In this document: positions 1 to 8,052 of the stretch, in pieces
Layout: the number at the start of each line of letters is the position of its first letter
Position numbering within the stretch: position 1 is the first letter of the stretch
Source: Streptomyces chattanoogensis
GTDB lineage: Bacteria > Actinomycetota > Actinomycetes > Streptomycetales > Streptomycetaceae
Assembly: GCF_001294335.1 (NCBI RefSeq)
Contig: NZ_LGKG01000013.1
Span: 124,001-188,000 of the forward strand
Length of the DNA stretch: 64,000 bases
Direction: 5' to 3'
Notes under the pieces: generated by a model
What the model was told of the DNA's origin: nothing
The model's database searches: none
Seen by the model: only the letters and a program-made list of their open reading frames with translations
Program-made: the position numbers and the translations under genes

Positions 1-168
1 CACCGCCAGCAGCGGAGTGACGTGCGGGCGGCCGTCAGGCCGGACGGTGGACAGCCAGAAGATCTCCGCCTCGGTCATGCCGCCGACCGCCGCCGTCCAT
101 GCCGTGGCCGTGGCGCCCGCGCTGCTGTAGTCCGGGTGAAGCTCGGTGACCGGCTCCCTGGCTGCCAT
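1..168 (-). CDS. PPOX (pyridoxamine 5'-phosphate oxidase-like) family protein, N-terminal part
   Basis: Only the first 56 codons are in the window; the gene runs off the left edge. The peptide ends in a stretch reading EIFWLSTVRPDGRPHVTPL, the first beta-strands of the split-barrel flavin/F420-binding fold of PPOX proteins. The family uses FMN or F420 in redox reactions, and the substrate cannot be told from this fragment. The ATG at 168 is the likely start because the preceding bases carry a short AG-rich stretch and the family motif begins about 35 residues in. A short direct-repeat tract lies just upstream. Confidence 0.75.
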   Translation of the reverse strand, partial: MAAREPVTELHPDYSSAGATATAWTAAVGGMTEAEIFWLSTVRPDGRPHVTPLLAV

Positions 169-196
169 GGCTGACTCCTCTTCCGTTCGCTTTCCG

Positions 197-275
197 CTCG
201 CTACGGAACGTCTTTCCCCTCGCTACGTGTTTCGCCTCGCTACGGAACGTCTCTCGCCTCGTTACGGAACATCCC
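197..275. repeat. Short imperfect tandem repeat (about 17-22 bp units)
   Basis: Four units begin at 197, 219, 236 and 258. Units 1 and 3 share CTCGCTACGGAACGTCT exactly. Unit 2 is shorter, and unit 4 has CTCGTTACGGAACAT. The last unit supplies the TAA stop of the DUF4031 gene. The function is unknown; it may be a slippage-prone intergenic tract. Confidence 0.7.
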
Positions 276-549
276 GGACGCCCGGCGCCGCCCGGTTCTT
301 GGGCCTGCGCAGGCCCGCCGCCGTCAGCCGGCGCAGCAGTTCCTTGCAGCCGACCTCCACCGCCCCGGCCCGTACCGCGTCGGCGTACCGCTCCGCGGGC
401 AGGTCGTAGTGGTCACGCTCGAACGCCCGCGGCGGCGCGCCTATCGCGGCCGCGAACGCATGCAGTTCGTCGAACGAGGTGTCGCTGACCAGGTGGGACC
501 ACATCCGGCCGTGCCCCGGCCAGGTGGGCGGATCGATATAGACCGCCAC
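262..549 (-). CDS. DUF4031 domain-containing protein
   Basis: This is a 95-residue protein starting VAVYIDPPTWPGHGRMWSHL, which I recognise as the conserved opening of DUF4031 proteins; the conserved Asp, His and Trp residues sit in the first 25 positions. The GTG at 549 is chosen because the family motif begins immediately after it. The longer upstream reading in this frame lies antisense within the neighbouring gene. The gene follows the stop of the next gene by one base, so the two are probably translated together. No biochemical function is established for the family. Confidence 0.75.
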   Translation of the reverse strand: MAVYIDPPTWPGHGRMWSHLVSDTSFDELHAFAAAIGAPPRAFERDHYDLPAERYADAVRAGAVEVGCKELLRRLTAAGLRRPKNRAAPGVRDVP

Positions 550-550
550 C

Positions 551-922
551 TCAGGTCTCCATGGGGGCGCGCAGTCTGCCGACGCGCGCCACCGCAACCG
601 CCGTCTTGGGGCAGACCCAGTGCGGATCGGGCCCCAATTCCGGCTCGACATCAAGGGCATGAGGATCGCCGGACGTGGTGCACACGGGGCACAGCGGCCA
701 GCGGCCGTACCGCTCGAGCAGGGCGTCCTGCACATCCTGGGCTATCAGTCCGGCGACGAACTCCGCGCCCTCAGGCCACTGCTCCACCCACCAGCGGCGA
801 TGGGCGACCGCGTCCTCGACGAGCGAGACGATGTCGGCGTCGGCGACGTCGTCCGCGACCAGGTCGGCGAGCACCAGCGCCCGCGCGGCATGCAATGCCT
901 GTTCCAGCTCCATGCCGTCCAT
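551..922 (-). CDS. Conserved hypothetical protein with CxxC and C-terminal PHWVCP motif
   Basis: A protein of about 123 residues starting MDGMELEQ (a second ATG is at 913), rich in Asp and Glu. Its C-terminal third has a CPVCTTSG segment and a later PHWVCP, so three Cys that could bind zinc together with His. It is coupled to the downstream DUF4031 gene, whose GTG starts one base before or within the stop region. No family is recognised with confidence. Neither candidate start has a strong Shine-Dalgarno sequence. Confidence 0.65.
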   Translation of the reverse strand: MDGMELEQALHAARALVLADLVADDVADADIVSLVEDAVAHRRWWVEQWPEGAEFVAGLIAQDVQDALLERYGRWPLCPVCTTSGDPHALDVEPELGPDPHWVCPKTAVAVARVGRLRAPMET

Positions 923-1062
923 TGTCGCGCGGACGGCCGGACCGGACCGCCCGCCCGGGGCACTCGTCGTCCACAGGGCCGGCCGGGCCGCTGTCCACAG
1001 CCCGGTCCGTGCCACGCGACTTTTCCACAACCCGCACGGCGAACGTTGACGCGGCACCCGGA

Positions 1063-1108
1063 TGAAATTACTTTTCACACGTGAGCAGCAGCGTGAAGGA
1101 AACTTTCA
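1063..1108 (+). promoter_or_regulatory. Paired palindromes, likely RpiR/MurR autoregulatory operator
   Basis: Two 15-bp palindromes are present: TGAAATTACTTTTCA at 1063-1077 (arms TGAAA/TTTCA) and TGAAGGAAACTTTCA at 1094-1108. The second overlaps codons 5-9 of the annotated regulator. RpiR-family sugar-phosphate regulators commonly bind such TGAAA-type palindromes, so self-control of the murQ operon is inferred. Confidence 0.55.
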
Positions 1109-2037
1109 AGAGCGCGGCCGGGGAGGCCGCGAAGGACATGGCCGTCGAGACCCGACCGGCCCCGACTCCCCCCGCCCCCGCGGCCCTGGCCGCCAAGGTC
1201 CGCGCCCTCGGCCCGACCATGACCCGCTCCATGCAGCGGGTCGCGGAAGCGGTCGCGGGCGACCCCGCCGGCTGCGCCGCCCTCACCGTCACCGGCCTCG
1301 CCGAGCGCACCGGCACCAGCGAGGCCACCGTCGTGCGCACGTCCCGTCTGCTCGGCTACCCCGGCTATCGCGACCTGCGCCTCGCCCTGGCCGCGCTCGC
1401 CGCGCAGCAGGCGGCCGGCGGCGCCCCCGCCGTGACCGCGGACATAGCGGTCGACGATTCCCTTGTCGACGTCGTCGCCAAGCTCGCGCAGGAGGAACAG
1501 CAGTGTCTGGCCGACACCGCCGCCGGGCTCGATGTCGGCCAGCTCGATGCAGCCGTCGCCGCGCTCTGCGGAGCCCGCCGCATCGATGTGTACGGCATCG
1601 GGGCCTCCAGTCTCGTCGGCCAGGACCTCGTGCAGAAGCTGTTGCGCATCGGCCTGATCGCGCAGGCGCACTCCGACCCGCATCTCGCCGTGACGAACGC
1701 CGTGCAGATGCGTACCGGCGATGTCGCCATCGCGATCACCCACTCCGGCCGGACCACCGATGTCATAGAGCCGCTGCGGGTGGCGTTCGACAACGGCGCG
1801 ACGACCATCGCGGTCACCGGCCGCCCCGACGGCGAGGTCGCCGCGTACGCCGACCACATCCTGACCACCTCCACGGCCCGCGAGAGCGAGCTGCGGCCGG
1901 CCGCGATGTCGTCCCGGACGAGTCAACTCCTCGTGGTGGACTGCCTGTTCATAGGCGTCGCCCAGCGTACGTACGAGACCGCCGCGCCCGCGCTGTCCGC
2001 CTCCTACGAGGCTCTCGCCCACCGTCACCAGCCCTGA
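1081..2037 (+). CDS. MurR/RpiR family HTH-SIS transcriptional regulator
   Basis: 318 residues as annotated from GTG 1081. An RpiR-type HTH (about residues 40-110, motif SEATVVRTSRLLGYPGYRDL) precedes a SIS sugar-phosphate-binding domain (about 150-290, with YGIGASSLVGQDL and ITHSGRTTDVIE). The family senses phosphosugars such as MurNAc-6-P or GlcNAc-6-P. It lies 58 bp upstream of murQ on the same strand and probably controls that operon. A downstream ATG at 1138, preceded by an AG-rich tract, is an alternative start and would leave both operator palindromes outside the coding sequence. Confidence 0.88.
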   Translation: MSSSVKETFKSAAGEAAKDMAVETRPAPTPPAPAALAAKVRALGPTMTRSMQRVAEAVAGDPAGCAALTVTGLAERTGTSEATVVRTSRLLGYPGYRDLRLALAALAAQQAAGGAPAVTADIAVDDSLVDVVAKLAQEEQQCLADTAAGLDVGQLDAAVAALCGARRIDVYGIGASSLVGQDLVQKLLRIGLIAQAHSDPHLAVTNAVQMRTGDVAIAITHSGRTTDVIEPLRVAFDNGATTIAVTGRPDGEVAAYADHILTTSTARESELRPAAMSSRTSQLLVVDCLFIGVAQRTYETAAPALSASYEALAHRHQP

Positions 2038-2095
2038 CCTTCCGACCAGCCCCCGCTGCGGGCACGATCCCGCCCCCGGAAAGAGCCGTCACGTC

Positions 2096-3037
2096 ATGAC
2101 CTCCTCCACCGCCGACCACACCGGCCTGCGCGCCGAGCTGGACGCCCTCACCACCGAGGCGTTCCGCCCCGAGTTCGCCGATATCGACCGCCGCTCCACC
2201 CTCGACATCGCCCGCACGATGAACGGCGAGGACGCCGCCGTCCCCGCCGCCGTCGCCGCACAGCTCCCCCGGATCGCCGCCGCCATCGACGCCACGGCGG
2301 AGCGGATGGCGCGCGGCGGCCGGCTGGTCTATGCCGGTGCCGGCACGGCGGGGCGGCTCGGCGTGCTGGACGCCAGCGAATGCCCGCCGACGTTCAACAC
2401 CGATCCCGCCGAGGTCCTCGGGCTGATCGCGGGCGGCCCGCCCGCGATGGTCACCGCCGTCGAGGGCGCCGAGGACAGCAAGGACCTCGCCGCCGAGGAT
2501 CTGACCGCGATCCGCCTGACCGGCCAGGACACCGTCGTCGGCATCTCCGCCTCCGGCCGCACCCCGTACGCCATAGGGGCCGTCGAGCACGCCCGCGCCC
2601 TCGGCGCGCTCACCATCGGCCTGTCCTGCAACGCCGGCTCCGCGCTGGCCGCGGCCGCCGAACACGGCATCGAGGTCGTCGTGGGCCCCGAGCTGCTGAC
2701 CGGATCCACCCGGCTCAAGGCCGGTACGGCCCAGAAGCTCGTGCTCAACATGCTCTCGACCATCACCATGATCCGTCTGGGCAAGACCTACGGAAATCTG
2801 ATGGTCGACGTCCGCGCCACCAACGACAAGCTGCGGGCCCGCTCGCGCCGGATCGTCGCGCTGGCCACCGGCGCCGCGGAGCCGGAGATCGAGGCCGCTC
2901 TCGCCGCGACGAACGGCGAGGTCAAGAACGCCATCCTGACCCTCCTCGGCAAGGTCGACGGCCCGACCGCGGCCCTCCTTCTCGAAAAGTCCCACGGCCA
3001 CCTCCGCGACGCCCTCGAGGCCGCCGGGAACCACTGA
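2096..3037 (+). CDS. murQ: N-acetylmuramic acid 6-phosphate etherase
   Basis: A 313-residue cytoplasmic lyase that cleaves the D-lactyl ether of MurNAc-6-P to give GlcNAc-6-P and lactate during cell-wall recycling. Diagnostic segments are LVYAGAGTAGRLGVLDASECPPTF and a later SASGRTPYAIGAVEHA (SIS fold), and the length matches the family. The catalytic Glu in the IAGG/EGAEDS region is present. It sits between an RpiR regulator and a PTS EIIBC gene, which is the classic MurNAc uptake and recycling arrangement. Its product would feed NagA (at 20.2 kb in this window). Confidence 0.95.
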   Translation: MTSSTADHTGLRAELDALTTEAFRPEFADIDRRSTLDIARTMNGEDAAVPAAVAAQLPRIAAAIDATAERMARGGRLVYAGAGTAGRLGVLDASECPPTFNTDPAEVLGLIAGGPPAMVTAVEGAEDSKDLAAEDLTAIRLTGQDTVVGISASGRTPYAIGAVEHARALGALTIGLSCNAGSALAAAAEHGIEVVVGPELLTGSTRLKAGTAQKLVLNMLSTITMIRLGKTYGNLMVDVRATNDKLRARSRRIVALATGAAEPEIEAALAATNGEVKNAILTLLGKVDGPTAALLLEKSHGHLRDALEAAGNH

Positions 3038-3084
3038 CCGCGCGCGAGGCCCCTCGCCGTCGTCCGCACAGCAAGGCATCCCCT

Positions 3085-4746
3085 ATGCCCGAAGAACCTC
3101 CGATGACCGAAGGCAAGAACCGCGACACGAACCCCGACTCAAACCCCCGCTCGAATCCCCACACGAACCCCGGCACGAACCCCGGCACGAGCCCCGGCAC
3201 GAGCCCCGGCACGAGCCCGGACAAGAACCGCGCTCTCGCCGCCGCGATCCTTCCGCTGGTCGGCGGCGCCGGGAACGTCACGTCCATCGCCCACTGCATG
3301 ACCCGGCTCCGCCTCGGCATCCAGGACCGTTCGCTGGTCCAGGACCAAGCCCTCAAGGCCGTGCCCGGCGTGATGGGTGTGGTCGAGGACGACACCTACC
3401 AGGTCGTCCTGGGTCCCGGGACGGTCGCCCGGGTCACCCCCGAGTTCGAGCGCCTCGTCGAGGAGACCAGGCGCCGGGCGGCAGGCCCGTCCGCCCCCGC
3501 CGCTTCCACCGCTGCCACCTCCGGCGCCGGCCTCGCCGCCCAGGGGGCCGCCCTCAAAGCCCGTCAACGGGCCAAGAACGCCACCCCGTTCAAACTCTTC
3601 CTCCGCCGGATCGCCGATATCTTCGTCCCGCTGATCCCGGCCCTGATCGGCTGCGGCATCGTCGCAGGCCTCAACGGCATGCTCACCAACCTCGGCTGGG
3701 CGCCCTCGGTCGTCCCGGCCCTGACCGCCGTCGCCGCCGGCTTCATGTCCCTGATCGCCGTCTTCGTCGGCTACAACACCGCCAAGGGATTCGGCGGCAC
3801 CCCGGTCCTCGGCGGCGCGGTCGCCGCGGTCATCGTCTTCCCGGGCATCGCCCACATCACCGCCTTCGGCCGGCAGCTCTCCCCAGGACAGGGAGGCGTT
3901 CTCGGCGCGCTGGCCGCCGCCCTCCTCGCCGTCCAGGTGGAAAAACACTGCCGGAGGCTGGTGCCCGCCGCCCTGGACGTCCTCCTCACCCCCACCCTCA
4001 CCGTCCTGCTCACCGGCCTGGTCACCGTCTACGGCCTGATGTACGCCGCCGGGGAGGTCTCCGCCGCCATCGGCGTCTTCGCCAACGGGCTGCTCGCCCA
4101 CGGCGGCGCGGTCGCCGGATTCCTCCTGGGCGGCCTCTTCCTCCCCCTGGTCATGCTGGGCCTCCACCAGGCCCTCATCCCCATCCACACCACCCTCATC
4201 GAGCAGCAGGGCTACACCGTTCTGCTCCCCATCCTGGCCATGGCCGGTGCGGGCCAGGTGGGCGCCGCGATCGCCGTCTATCTCCGCCTCCCCCGCAACG
4301 GCCCGATCCGGGCGACCGTCAGATCCGCCCTCCCCGCGGGCTTCCTGGGCGTCGGCGAACCCCTCATCTACGGCGTATCGCTCCCCCTCGGCCGCCCCTT
4401 CATCACCGCCTGTCTCGGCGGCGCCTTCGGCGGCGGTTTCGTCGGCCTGTTCAACCAACTCGGCGACACCGTCGGATCCACCGCCATCGGCCCGTCCGGC
4501 TGGGCCCTCTTCCCCCTGGTCAAGGGCAACCAGGGCATCGGCGTCACACTCGCCGTCTACGCCCTGGGCCTGGTGGTCGGCTATGTCACCGGCTTCCTGG
4601 CCACCTATCTCTTCGGCTTCAGCAGGCAGATGCTCACCGAGCTGAACGCCACCGCCGACGACACCGCGCCCCTCGTCTCCCCCGCGCCGTTCACCGCCGC
4701 CACCCCCGACGACACACCCCCGGACAAGGAGTCGGTCACCGCCTGA
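3085..4746 (+). CDS. PTS EIIBC component, probable N-acetylmuramate (glucose/sucrose-family) transporter
   Basis: 553 residues. A low-complexity N-terminal tail (1-47) with NPGT/SPGT repeats is followed by an EIIB domain with the phospho-Cys at 71 (TSIAHCMTRLRLGI) and a long membrane EIIC domain with about 10 hydrophobic segments and the GVGEPLIYG motif. There is no EIIA, as in MurP, so a separate Glc-type EIIA would be used. The neighbouring murQ suggests MurNAc as substrate; that assignment is contextual. ATG 3085 has AAGG eight bases upstream; ATG 3103 is an alternative. The 3' end overlaps the convergent MFS gene by 11 bp. Confidence 0.87.
   Translation: MPEEPPMTEGKNRDTNPDSNPRSNPHTNPGTNPGTSPGTSPGTSPDKNRALAAAILPLVGGAGNVTSIAHCMTRLRLGIQDRSLVQDQALKAVPGVMGVVEDDTYQVVLGPGTVARVTPEFERLVEETRRRAAGPSAPAASTAATSGAGLAAQGAALKARQRAKNATPFKLFLRRIADIFVPLIPALIGCGIVAGLNGMLTNLGWAPSVVPALTAVAAGFMSLIAVFVGYNTAKGFGGTPVLGGAVAAVIVFPGIAHITAFGRQLSPGQGGVLGALAAALLAVQVEKHCRRLVPAALDVLLTPTLTVLLTGLVTVYGLMYAAGEVSAAIGVFANGLLAHGGAVAGFLLGGLFLPLVMLGLHQALIPIHTTLIEQQGYTVLLPILAMAGAGQVGAAIAVYLRLPRNGPIRATVRSALPAGFLGVGEPLIYGVSLPLGRPFITACLGGAFGGGFVGLFNQLGDTVGSTAIGPSGWALFPLVKGNQGIGVTLAVYALGLVVGYVTGFLATYLFGFSRQMLTELNATADDTAPLVSPAPFTAATPDDTPPDKESVTA
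3163..3222 (+). repeat. 12-bp tandem repeat, five units, coding for TNPG/TSPG
   Basis: Five in-frame 12-bp units encode Thr-(Asn/Ser)-Pro-Gly in the N-terminal tail of the EIIBC protein, the last ending in Pro-Asp. Because the unit is a multiple of three, copy number can vary without frameshift. Confidence 0.8.
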
Positions 4747-5986
4747 CACTCACATCCCGTGCGTGCCCGGCCGGCTGTACCGGAGCGGTGGCCGGTACGG
4801 AACCGGCGGCCGGTACGCCATCGGTGCGCCGGGCCGGGCGCCGGCGCACCGTCACCGCCACCAGCGTCAGCGCCACAAGGTTCAGCGCTACCGAGACGAG
4901 CGGGAACCAGCGGCTACCGAGGACGGTCAGGGCGAGGCTGCCCACACCGCCCGCCGTGGCCACCCCCAGGTAGAGGGCACTGCTGTTGAGGGAGATCAGC
5001 AGGGGCGCATTGGGCGGATCGAGGGACACCAGCCGGTGCGGCAGCGCCACCGCGACGGCCCACCCGGCGACCGGTGCGACCGCGGCGTAGACGAGCGTGC
5101 CCGGCATCGTCGCCGAGGCCCAGGGCAGCGCGAGGGCGGCCGCCGCGGCCAGCCCGCCACCGCTGAGCAGAACGGTCCGCACGCCCAGCCGGTCGACCGC
5201 CCGGCCGCCCAGCCAGTTGCCGGCAATCGAGGAAACGCCGGAGACCAGCATGACCAGGCTCAGCCGGCCCGCGTCGCCTCCGGTGGCGGGGCGCACCGCG
5301 ATGCCCAGATAGATGTAGACGACGTTGACGGCCAGGAAGAACACCAAGGTGGTGAGCGCGGCGACCACGACGCTCCGGTTGCGCAGCGGGGCGAGGCGGG
5401 CGCGCAGGCCGGGCGCGGCTTCCGGGGCCGGCAGTTCGCGGAGCAGCAGGGAGATACCGAGGAACGCCGCGGCTCCCAGGGCGACCACCAGCCACATCGT
5501 CAGCCGCCAGTCCGTACGCCCGATGTAGGTGCCCAGGGGCACGCCGAGCGCGGTGGCCACCGTCATGCCGCCGAGGACGGTGGCCAGCGCACGGCCGCGC
5601 CGCTCGGGCGGTACGAGGGTGGTGGCCACGGCGTTGGCGGTCGGGCCGTAGAGCGCGGCACCGGCCGCGGCCAGGACCCGAGTGGCCAGCAGGACTGGGT
5701 AGTTGGGTGCCACGGCGCTCAGCGCGTTGGCGACGGTGAAGACGGTGAGCGCGGTCAGCAGCAGCCGCCGGCGCGGCCAGCGGGCGGCGGCGGTCGCGAG
5801 CACCGGGGCGAGCACCGCGTAGGACAGGGCGAAGACGGTGACCATCTGGCCGGCCGCCGGTACGGAGATGTCCAGGTCGCGGGCGATCAGGCCGAGGATG
5901 CCGGCCATCACCATCGAGTCGGTGCCGACGGCGAAGCTGCCGAGGGCGAGCAGGAGCAGGCGGAGACGCACGGGTGTCCTTCCCAT
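4736..5986 (-). CDS. MFS transporter (drug/sugar-efflux type)
   Basis: 416 residues with 12 predicted hydrophobic segments and the MFS loop motif RWPRRRLLL after helix 2. The opening, with TDSMVMAGILGLIARDLDIS and AAGQMVTVFALSYAV, is typical of the AraJ/YdhP-like DHA1 exporters. The start is ATG 5986 (MGRTPVRL), preceded by an AGGA tract. It is divergent from an ArsR-family regulator with an inverted-repeat intergenic region, so that regulator probably controls it. The substrate is unknown. The last 11 bp overlap the end of the convergent PTS gene. Confidence 0.88.
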   Translation of the reverse strand: MGRTPVRLRLLLLALGSFAVGTDSMVMAGILGLIARDLDISVPAAGQMVTVFALSYAVLAPVLATAAARWPRRRLLLTALTVFTVANALSAVAPNYPVLLATRVLAAAGAALYGPTANAVATTLVPPERRGRALATVLGGMTVATALGVPLGTYIGRTDWRLTMWLVVALGAAAFLGISLLLRELPAPEAAPGLRARLAPLRNRSVVVAALTTLVFFLAVNVVYIYLGIAVRPATGGDAGRLSLVMLVSGVSSIAGNWLGGRAVDRLGVRTVLLSGGGLAAAAALALPWASATMPGTLVYAAVAPVAGWAVAVALPHRLVSLDPPNAPLLISLNSSALYLGVATAGGVGSLALTVLGSRWFPLVSVALNLVALTLVAVTVRRRPARRTDGVPAAGSVPATAPVQPAGHARDVSVRR

Positions 5987-6008
5987 GGGCCACAACGGCA
6001 CACGTAAG

Positions 6009-6056
6009 TTTGACGTGCATCAAACAATAGAGACTGTTGGATCATTGTCAAACAGT
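6009..6056. promoter_or_regulatory. Inverted repeats between MFS and ArsR genes (candidate operators)
   Basis: TTTGACGTGCATCAAA at 6009-6024 has 5-bp arms. ACTGTT (6033-6038) pairs with AACAGT (6051-6056). The region is locally AT-rich, lies between divergent starts and probably holds both promoters. Confidence 0.5.
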
Positions 6057-6083
6057 CTGCCGGCGAGGAAATACAGTGGACGG

Positions 6084-6449
6084 ATGAGCGAGCAAGTGAC
6101 GGATCACATGACGGGCGACGAAGACGGTGCGCTGCTGCCGCAGCCCGAGACCGGAGACATCCGGCTGGTGAAGATCCTGCATGCACTCGGGGACCCGACC
6201 CGCCTGCACCTTCTGCGGGTCTACGCGAACGGGGAGCAGTGCGACTGCTCGTCAGAGCGGCTGGGGCTCGACCATCTGCACAAGTCGACCGTCTCGCACC
6301 ATATGCGGATCATGCGCGAGGCCGGGATCACCTCCACGCGGGCCGTCGGCCGCAACCGCTACGTACAGCTGCGCCGCGCCGACCTCGACGCACGCTTCCC
6401 CGGCTTCCTGGACGCGCTGCTCAAATCCGCCGAGGGAGAAGAGCTCTAA
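6084..6449 (+). CDS. ArsR/SmtB family winged-helix regulator
   Basis: 121 residues. The core LVKILHALGDPTRLHLLRVY, then HKSTVSHHMRIMREAGI (recognition helix) and a wing ending RYVQLRRADLDARFPGFL are typical ArsR. Cys53 and Cys55 (GEQCDCSS) occupy the position of the metal-binding ELCVCDL box of ArsR/SmtB, but the motif is degenerate, so thiol or metal sensing is only possible. ATG 6084 follows a GGAC stretch. It is divergent from the MFS exporter, which is the likely target. A strong hairpin lies 50 bp downstream. Confidence 0.88.
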   Translation: MSEQVTDHMTGDEDGALLPQPETGDIRLVKILHALGDPTRLHLLRVYANGEQCDCSSERLGLDHLHKSTVSHHMRIMREAGITSTRAVGRNRYVQLRRADLDARFPGFLDALLKSAEGEEL

Positions 6450-6499
6450 GCCCCCGCGCCCGCCCGCAGCTGCACATACGACTCGCCCCGGCACCGCAA

Positions 6500-6535
6500 A
6501 ACCCGCCCGCCCGGCTTCATCCGGGCGAGCGGGTT
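6500..6535. terminator. Bidirectional terminator hairpin
   Basis: 15-bp stem AACCCGCCCGCCCGG / CCGGGCGAGCGGGTT with one mismatch and a 6-nt loop. It lies between the converging ends of the ArsR and monooxygenase genes. Confidence 0.75.
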
Positions 6536-6545
6536 CCTGCTGCGA

Positions 6546-6830
6546 TCAGGCCGCGACCAGGCGGACAATCTCGCGCGGGCGCGCCTCGCGCTCGTCATAG
6601 GCAACGTCCACCCCGGCCGCCGCTATGGCGGCGAACGATGCGGCGGACGCCTCCTCGGACTCCCACTGCACGATCGAAACCACGGCTTCGCCGTCGGCGG
6701 ACAGCCAGTAGTCGGCCGAAAGGCAGCCCGGCGCCTGCCGGAACACCTCGGCGACCTGCTGGACACGCGCGACGAACTCCTCGCGGTAGGCAGCGTGCGG
6801 ATAGTGACTTGCCACCATGCCGACCTTCAT
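6546..6830 (-). CDS. Antibiotic biosynthesis monooxygenase (ABM)-fold protein
   Basis: 94 residues; the segment EEFVARVQQVAEVFRQAPGCLSADYWLSADG and later VVSIVQWESEEA fit the dimeric alpha-beta ferredoxin-like ABM fold. Members range from quinone-forming monooxygenases to small stress proteins, and no active-site assignment is possible here. ATG 6830 is selected because GGAGAGCGAC directly precedes it. The gene stands alone on the minus strand. Confidence 0.7.
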   Translation of the reverse strand: MKVGMVASHYPHAAYREEFVARVQQVAEVFRQAPGCLSADYWLSADGEAVVSIVQWESEEASAASFAAIAAAGVDVAYDEREARPREIVRLVAA

Positions 6831-7111
6831 GTCGCTCTCCCCTGGCTTTCTCGATGGTGGGCCTGGACTGGGAACCGCCGGCGATCTCATCGAAAGCACA
6901 TGGACGGCGGCATGATCCAGCTCACCGCGCGCCCTGCACTCTCATACATGCATGCACGTATGTATGTTATTCCACGGCCTGCCTACGACCCCAACGGCCC
7001 CCCGCCGTCGCCTCATTGACGGCCACCGCCGACCCGGACCGGGCACAGGATGCCGGGTCCGGCACCATCGATGCTTCCTGACGTGAGTGATCAGAAGGGA
7101 AGGAGACCGAG
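6831..7111. promoter_or_regulatory. Divergent intergenic region with palindrome CATACAT...ATGTATG
   Basis: This 281-bp gap separates two divergent genes. A 24-bp palindrome at 6943-6966 has arms CATACAT and ATGTATG, and the centre is nearly symmetric. A weaker inverted pair (CTTTC-CGATG / CATCGAAAG) lies near 6846-6897. The stretch is AT-rich against the background, consistent with promoters and an AraC-family operator. Confidence 0.45.
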
Positions 7112-7981
7112 GTGCTGGAGCGGCTGAACCAGGCCATGGAGCACATCGAGCACCGCCTCGACCAACAGATCGAGGCGGCCGAGCTGGCGCGGATCGCGCT
7201 GACGTCGGAGTACCACTTCCGGCGGCTGTTCTCCGCGCTGGCGGGGATGCCGCTGTCGGAGTACATCCGGCGCCGGCGGCTGACCGTCGCGGGTGCCGAG
7301 GTGCTCGCCGACGAGCGGACGCTGCTGGAGGTCGCGGTGCGCTACGGCTATGGATCGGGCGAGGCGTTCGCACGGGCCTTCCGCGCCGTACACGGCGTCG
7401 GGCCCGGTGAGGCCAGGCGGACCGGTGCGGCCCTGCGCTCCCAGCCACGGATGTCCTTCCGCCTCATCATCGAAGGGAGCAGCAGCATGCGGTACCGGGT
7501 CGTGGAGAAGGACGAGTTCCAGGTGGTCGGAAAGAAGGCGCGGGTCCCGCTCGTCCATCAGGGGGTGAACCCGGCGATCGCCGAATTCATCCGGAGCATC
7601 GGCAAGGAGGAACTGCGGCGCATCGCGGAGCTGTCCGATCAGGCGCCGGAGGGGATCGTCGCCGTCACCGACAACCTGGACCCGAGCCGTGCGGAGGGCA
7701 CCGAACTCGACTACTACCACGGTGTGGTGACGGGTTCGCCCGCGCCGGAGGACCTGGACACGCTCAGCGTCCCGGCCGGGACCTGGGCCGTCTTCGAGGA
7801 CTCCGGGCCGTTCCCGGAGTCGCTCCAGTACCTCTGGCGGGATGTGTTCACCCAGTGGTTCCCGTCCAATCCCTACCGGAGCCGGCCGGGGCCGGAAATC
7901 CTGCGCACCCGGCCGTCGGAGGACGGGACTCGGGCGGACTCGGAGCTGTGGATACCGGTGGAGCGGGAGCCCTCGCACTGA
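7112..7981 (+). CDS. AraC family regulator with GyrI-like effector-binding domain
   Basis: 289 residues. An N-terminal double HTH (about 1-110: AAELARIALTSEYHFRRLFS and YGYGSGEAFARAFRAVHGVGP) is followed by a GyrI-like/AraC_E_bind domain (about 125-285). This is the SoxS/Rob/BmrR-style layout in which hydrophobic ligands bind the C-terminal domain. GTG 7112 has AAGGAGACC upstream. The regulatory target is unknown; possible candidates are itself and the divergent ABM gene. Confidence 0.88.
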   Translation: MLERLNQAMEHIEHRLDQQIEAAELARIALTSEYHFRRLFSALAGMPLSEYIRRRRLTVAGAEVLADERTLLEVAVRYGYGSGEAFARAFRAVHGVGPGEARRTGAALRSQPRMSFRLIIEGSSSMRYRVVEKDEFQVVGKKARVPLVHQGVNPAIAEFIRSIGKEELRRIAELSDQAPEGIVAVTDNLDPSRAEGTELDYYHGVVTGSPAPEDLDTLSVPAGTWAVFEDSGPFPESLQYLWRDVFTQWFPSNPYRSRPGPEILRTRPSEDGTRADSELWIPVEREPSH

Positions 7982-8052
7982 CACGGCAGGCAACCGGCTT
8001 TCCGTGGAGGGCAGTTGAGCCGTGTGTCGGCGACGGCCGATACCGTCCTGGC

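Noticed and set aside
1075..2028. Long minus-strand open frame opposite the RpiR regulator
   Set aside because: It is Gly/Asp/Val-rich shadow sequence without motifs; the plus-strand frame matches the RpiR family throughout.
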